From Prasinococcaceae sp. CCMP 1430 (lineage: Eukaryota; Prasinodermophyta; Palmophyllophyceae; Prasinococcales; Prasinococcaceae): 43,977 nt of DNA. Made by a program: the position numbers and the translations under genes. Positions 39,929-43,977 of the stretch are shown here, one piece after another. Location: positions 86,029 to 130,005 of the forward strand of contig RQSC01000018.1 of assembly GCA_013416795.1 (NCBI GenBank). Reading direction: 5' to 3'. Position 1 is the stretch's first letter, and every line of letters begins with the position of its first letter. The notes under the pieces were generated by a model, which worked only from the letters and a program-made list of their open reading frames with translations, had not been told where the DNA came from and did not search any database.

Positions 39929-42286
39929 ATGGAGGCGGCGCTCCTGCGGGCGATCGACGCCGCCGGCGACGGAGGCGGGGTCGACTCGCAGGCCTTCGCC
40001 GCCGCCGGCGGCTACGCGCACGGCGATGTGCTCGGCCTCGTGCGCTCGCTCGTCGCCGCGGAGATGGTGGCTGCGACGGACGTCGAGATCGTCACTTGGG
40101 GCCTCACCGCCGAGGGGCAGGAGTTCGTGGAAAAGGGCTCCGCGGTGGCGCGCGTGCACGCGGGCGAGCTCTACGAGTCGCTGCACCGCGCGGCCGCGAG
40201 CGTTGACGCCAGCTCCAATCCAGCGACTGCGCGCGTGCCGCTCGCTGGGGGCGCAGCAGCGGCGGTCCTGCGTGGCGTCACCGCTCGCTCTGCAGGACTG
40301 GCCCGCGCGTTCCCTGCCGCGGTGGTCACCGACGAGGACGGGAGCGAAACTGCGATTGCGCTGCGATCGCGCTGCTTCTCTGCGCGCACAACCGCGCTGG
40401 TGGTCGACGCCTCCACCGGCGAGCACGTGGAGTGCACCCCTGGCGGTGCCGCCGAGCAAGGAGACGGAGGCGACGGCGTCGACGACGGCAGCAGCGCCTT
40501 CCTGTGCGGCACGCCGAGTTACATGCATGGGTACGTCGAGTGCGCCGGACGCCGCTTCGCGATAACCGCAGGTGGTAGCAGCTCCGCCGACGCAGGGGCG
40601 GCGGCACGCGCGGCACCGTCAGAGGCGGGCGCCCGCGACATCGGAGGGTCTCTGCGGGCGAGAGGCGTGGAGACGGTCGCAGTGGAGCTCGCCGGCACGG
40701 CCGGGGACGACCACAGCGCAGACGCCGCGACGATCGGCGGCGTCGCAGCAGCAGAGGCCACGCCCAGAGACCCCTTCCTCTCCACCAGGAGGGGCAAATC
40801 GCAGCACCCTTTCGCGCTCGAGAGCCTCGACGAGGACGAGGAGCTGGCGGAGCTGCCCGCAAGCGCCCAGGGCGCGCGCGGGGGCGGGGGCGCGAGCGCG
40901 CGCAAGCTGCTCTACATAAACGCGACCGCCTTGGCGGCCGATGCCGCTCTTGCAGCACCGCCCAAGGCGGTGGAGAACTACGAGCTGACCCGCCCGATGG
41001 TGGAGCAGCTCGTCGAGGCGGCGGACGGCGCGACGGGGTGCCTTTCCGTGGCGGTCGACACGACGCCCGAGCTCGTGTGGCAAAGCCCGTGGGACGGCGA
41101 CGCGGACGCGCTGGCGGAGTACCTCGTCTCACTGTACACGTACGCCTCGTACATCCTCTCGCGCGACGCGGGCGTTGGTATTTCGCTCGTGCACCTGCGC
41201 GTGAACAAGAACGTCAACACGTCGCCGTACGCGGGTTCGTGCGAGACGCTGGGGGCGACGGGGATGGGCGCGCTGCTCGAGCAGGTCGTGCCAGTGTGGG
41301 ATGAGCGCCGCGCCAAGGACAAGTCCCTGCCCGACGCGCACCTCGTGCAGCTTGTCACCGGGCGCATGAAGGACGGGGGCAACTGCGGCGGGCGAGCAAC
41401 CACCTACGTTGGCACGCTCGTGCCGCCCAAAGAGTCCACGCCCATGAACGCCGTGTGCATGCAGAAGCGCCGCAGCGTGGTGAGCCTGACGTCGTCGTGG
41501 GCGGGGCTGCCGCAGCTTCACGACGGGACTGGCGGCGGGGCGACGGCCACCACCGCGTTGGAGGAGGCGCGCGCGGGCACTGACGGAGATGCTAGTGAGC
41601 TTTCTGGGGAGCTCTATAGCACGGTCGGCGACTGGGACGCCATGGTGGTTGTGCACGAGCTTCTGCACAATCTCGGCTCCGCGCACACGCACGACTGCAC
41701 CTTCTACGACCCGCCGCTCGACTTGTGCGGCGCATCGTCGTCCGGGGGGGAGTGCGGCGCAAAGGAGTGCTCCACAGGCAGCATTATGAGCTACTGCCAC
41801 CTGTGCGGCCTGAACTCGGTGCGCCTCGGCCTGCACCCGCGCGTGGCGAGCGTCGTGCGGCGCGCGCTCGCTCCGGGTGGCGTGGGCTGCGCCGCATGTG
41901 TAGGGCCACCCATGGGCTCGCTGGAGCTACTGGACGCGGCCGAGCTCGACGGCGCGCATCACTCGGATGACGCATTCGTTGGCTTCACGTTGGCCGGCGA
42001 CCATCAAGCGCCCACAACAAATACAAGCGCACCTGCAAGCCCCGCGCCGGCCCCGGCCCCGGCCCCTACACCGGCGCCGCGCAGTGACGCGGCCGATCCG
42101 ACCGACACGCTCGGGTGGGAGCTGGAGGTTAGCGCCGCCGCGCCGCTGCCCGCCCCCTCTCCGCAATTGGAGTTGGAGGTGAGCGCGGCAGCAGCGCCGG
42201 TGCCTGCCCCCTCTCCGGTCGGGAGCGACGCCACCACCACCACTCACGCGGGCGTCCTCCTGGCCCGCGCGTGGCTCGTCGGCTGA
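39929..42286 (+). CDS. zinc metalloprotease frame headed by a PheRS-alpha N-terminal domain
   Basis: One uninterrupted frame of 785 aa from ATG 39929. Residues 1-72 (MEAALLRAIDAAGDGGGVDSQ, YAHGDVLGLVRSLVAAEMV, WGLTAEGQEFVEKGS) match the N-terminal winged-helix region of cytosolic phenylalanyl-tRNA synthetase alpha; no synthetase core follows. From about residue 100 it reads as a metalloprotease pro-region, and from about 330 (KLLYINATALAAD) as a reprolysin-like catalytic domain. It has HELLHNLGSAH (zinc ligands His576, His580, His586; base Glu577) and a Met-turn in GSIMSYCHLCG. The tail is Pro/Ala-rich with two LEVSAAAPxPAPSP repeats and ends weakly hydrophobic. No signal peptide is seen, although such proteases are normally secreted. 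The start lies 26 bases after the N at 39903. Real fusion, mis-join, or two genes sharing a frame by unseen splicing are all possible. Confidence 0.72.
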   Translation: MEAALLRAIDAAGDGGGVDSQAFAAAGGYAHGDVLGLVRSLVAAEMVAATDVEIVTWGLTAEGQEFVEKGSAVARVHAGELYESLHRAAASVDASSNPATARVPLAGGAAAAVLRGVTARSAGLARAFPAAVVTDEDGSETAIALRSRCFSARTTALVVDASTGEHVECTPGGAAEQGDGGDGVDDGSSAFLCGTPSYMHGYVECAGRRFAITAGGSSSADAGAAARAAPSEAGARDIGGSLRARGVETVAVELAGTAGDDHSADAATIGGVAAAEATPRDPFLSTRRGKSQHPFALESLDEDEELAELPASAQGARGGGGASARKLLYINATALAADAALAAPPKAVENYELTRPMVEQLVEAADGATGCLSVAVDTTPELVWQSPWDGDADALAEYLVSLYTYASYILSRDAGVGISLVHLRVNKNVNTSPYAGSCETLGATGMGALLEQVVPVWDERRAKDKSLPDAHLVQLVTGRMKDGGNCGGRATTYVGTLVPPKESTPMNAVCMQKRRSVVSLTSSWAGLPQLHDGTGGGATATTALEEARAGTDGDASELSGELYSTVGDWDAMVVVHELLHNLGSAHTHDCTFYDPPLDLCGASSSGGECGAKECSTGSIMSYCHLCGLNSVRLGLHPRVASVVRRALAPGGVGCAACVGPPMGSLELLDAAELDGAHHSDDAFVGFTLAGDHQAPTTNTSAPASPAPAPAPAPTPAPRSDAADPTDTLGWELEVSAAAPLPAPSPQLELEVSAAAAPVPAPSPVGSDATTTTHAGVLLARAWLVG

Positions 42287-42535
42287 GCGCGCACGATAGG
42301 CGCGCGAGGCGGCCACAGGCGTTGGTAGGCGCGCTTGACGGCGGTGAATTCACCGCCCAGCGCGCGCTCGACGGCCGCCCCCAGCGCACACGCCGGCGGG
42401 GGCGCGCCGTTCATTGGTAACGACGACCAGCTAGGCATTCGACCGCCGACCGCACCCCTGCGCGACGAGCCGCCTCAGACTTCTGTAGGAAAAAATGTTA
42501 CACAGCCAAAGGCGGCCTCGGCGTCAGAGGCAGGG

Positions 42536-43125
42536 TCAGAATATGGGGACGCGGCTGACGACGTCAGCGCGAGCCTCGGCGCGGTTGAAGCCCTCCTCGA
42601 GGTTCTTCTCGGTCGAGATGAGCGTCTCCGCCACGGCGCGCCCCTCGCTCGCGAGCGCCGCGCGCACCCCGGCGAGGTCGGAGCGCCCCACGCTGAGGTT
42701 CTCGGGGGCCAGAGGGAACTTGCAGCGCAGCTCGCACACGCCGGCGGACCCGGGGCCCACGCGGTTGTAGCCGGCGGCGCCGCGGCAGGACGCCATGCAG
42801 GACATCGTGCGCTCGCACGTCGCGTCGCCGGCGCACGAGCCCTGCGCGCGAAAGCGCCAGCGGGCGCGCGTCAGTCAGCGCGGGGAGAGAGGGCGGGGCG
42901 AGCTCGCGGCGCGAGCCGCGCCTCGGCACGCCGGCGGGAGGGCTCCCCGTCCCACGCGCTCGCATCGCACTCCACGCACCACCAGTGCCTCCTCGACGGT
43001 GAGCTCCTCCGCCAGCGCGGGCGCGGGCGCCGCGAACACCGCGGCGGCCGCCGCCAGCGCCGCCCCCCACTGCCACGCGACGCGCGCGTGCTCGTCCGAG
43101 TCCGTGCGGCTCTGCCTCGCCGCGT
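42536..43125 (-). CDS. plastid lumen-type Cys-rich protein, 5' end lost at N
   Basis: Two exons visible: 43125-42981/42980 and 42841-42536, joined in phase 0 (EEALV|GSCAGD) across a 138-bp GTGCGT...GCAG intron. After the N at 43126 the frame gives WQWGAALAAAAAVFAAPAPALA-EELTVEEALV, a hydrophobic stretch ending in an AxA-type site as in thylakoid-lumen targeting. The mature part is short and Cys-rich (GSCAGDATCERTMSCMASCRG...CELRCKFPLAP), followed by a helical end (ALASEGRAVAETLISTEKNLEEGFNRAEA) and TGA. The Cys spacing is faintly like the N-terminal domain of violaxanthin de-epoxidases, but the lipocalin domain is absent. Function unknown. The start and any transit peptide are beyond the N; the sequence across it looks unrelated. 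Confidence 0.6.
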
Positions 43126-43126
43126 N

Positions 43127-43977
43127 GCCACATCGCGCGCGCGCGCCCCGCACCTCCGCGCGCGCGCGCGCGCGCGCCCCGCTTACGCGGAACCCCCACT
43201 GGCATAAAATCATATAAATATATTCCAAATGGGATTCCATTAATGTAGGATTCCGCGCGATAAAACGCGCGAGGGCGGAACCCCATTACCGCGGCTGGAC
43301 CGACCTCTTCAAACCACGAACAATGTACCAACGGGCGACTTATTGAGCTCGCTGCGTCCCTGACTGAGCTCCGACTGGCTGGGCTCTGGCTGAGCTGTCT
43401 GTGGTGAAGAGCAGCCATTGCCCGAGAATTTCCCCGGGGTTTTCCCTGTCGCGCGGGCCGAGGTAGGGGCGAGGACAGCCGACATCCCGGATCGATGTCC
43501 GCACATAGTCTACGCAATGCAACTCGAACTCACTCAATCGACAATGCGAGACGAACGACGATTGGCATCATCAACCAATCGCAGCGCACGCAGGGATGCA
43601 CTTCGACCGCCGGCGTGGGGAATCGCCGAATCGGAATCCGCAGGAGATCGACCCGGTTTCCGTCAGGGCGTCACAGCACCACACACACGCCCCACCGCAC
43701 ACAGCGCCGCTTTGCGCAGCTCCAACCTCTCGCCGCACCGGCACCGGCGCCGCTGCCCCGCACCACACGCTCGGCGCACCGCCCGCTTTGCTTTGCGACA
43801 CAGACGCGCACTCTGCGGCCGCTGCCCCTGCTGCTCCTGCCGCTGCTGCTGGCTCCAACTTCAACCTGCTGCTGCTGCAACCTGCAGCTGCAACCTGCTG
43901 CTGCCTGCTGCTGCGCGCGCGGCGCGCGCGCGCGCGGCGCGCGCGCGCGGCGCTTCGCCGCGACGACGGAGCGGATC
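43127..43977. other. non-coding end of window, distinct composition
   Basis: Beyond the N at 43126 the composition changes. After a (CG)n tract (43135-43180) comes an AT-rich patch (TAAAATCATATAAATATATTCC, 43204-43225), a CGCGCG-ATAAAA-CGCGCG hairpin (43254-43271), a mid-GC stretch, then CTG/CAA-type triplet repeats (43820-43912) and a final CG-rich tract. No convincing gene. Confidence 0.45.

Noticed and set aside
43571-43880. Short minus frames over the CTG-type repeats at the window end
   Set aside because: Low-complexity Ala/Gly/Ser or Gln text with no domain, start context or neighbour support.

Overview
This is nuclear DNA of a GC-rich, photosynthetic, single-celled eukaryote. The genes have GT-AG spliceosomal introns of about 90-270 bp. 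They include eukaryote-only proteins (20S proteasome alpha4, WDR5, SLC38-type transporter, ER DnaJ) and proteins with plastid-style presequences or plastid-type ancestry (prephenate aminotransferase, bacterial-type ThrRS, two small thylakoid-like proteins). The signs fit a haptophyte or similar alga. That assignment is inference and no marker gene here settles it. The window is a draft scaffold: there are Ns at 10294-10504, 10952, 39903 and 43126, and an implausible 733-base C run at 39170-39902.

Layout. 1-8.5 kb: a hypothetical basic protein, then housekeeping genes in divergent/convergent pairs (PSMA7 and WDR5; aminotransferase and FAHD1-like hydrolase). 8.5-13.2 kb: PUS7-type pseudouridine synthase running into a gap, an orphan PLAT-domain exon, and an organellar ThrRS lacking its 5' end. 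13.2-15.6 kb: mostly non-coding, but with a tRNA-Ile(UAU) gene that is best explained by two introns, one of them inside the D-arm. 15.6-17.6 kb: a striking secreted Cys-domain protein with Asp-His-Tyr-Pro repeats and a Lys-Ser tail. 17.8-26 kb: amino-acid transporter, GT77-like glycosyltransferase, small thylakoid-type membrane protein, and a triose-phosphate-transporter-family carrier. 26.5-32.5 kb: agmatine deiminase fused to a 2OG-Fe(II) oxygenase-like domain, ER DnaJ, secreted 2H phosphoesterase, divergent PAP2 protein. 32.8-43 kb: secreted Thr/Pro mucin-like protein, single-pass membrane protein, coiled-coil protein, zinc metalloprotease whose open frame starts with a PheRS-alpha N-terminal domain, and a lumenal-type Cys-rich protein.

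Many genes from 15.6 kb onward belong to the secretory pathway or cell surface (glycosyltransferase, ER chaperone, mucin-like and adhesive-like proteins, metalloprotease). Whether this is a functional neighbourhood or chance cannot be told from one window. The candidates for new biology are the two-intron tRNA, the deiminase-oxygenase fusion, the DHYPHYP-repeat protein and, with an assembly caveat, the PheRS-domain/metalloprotease fusion.
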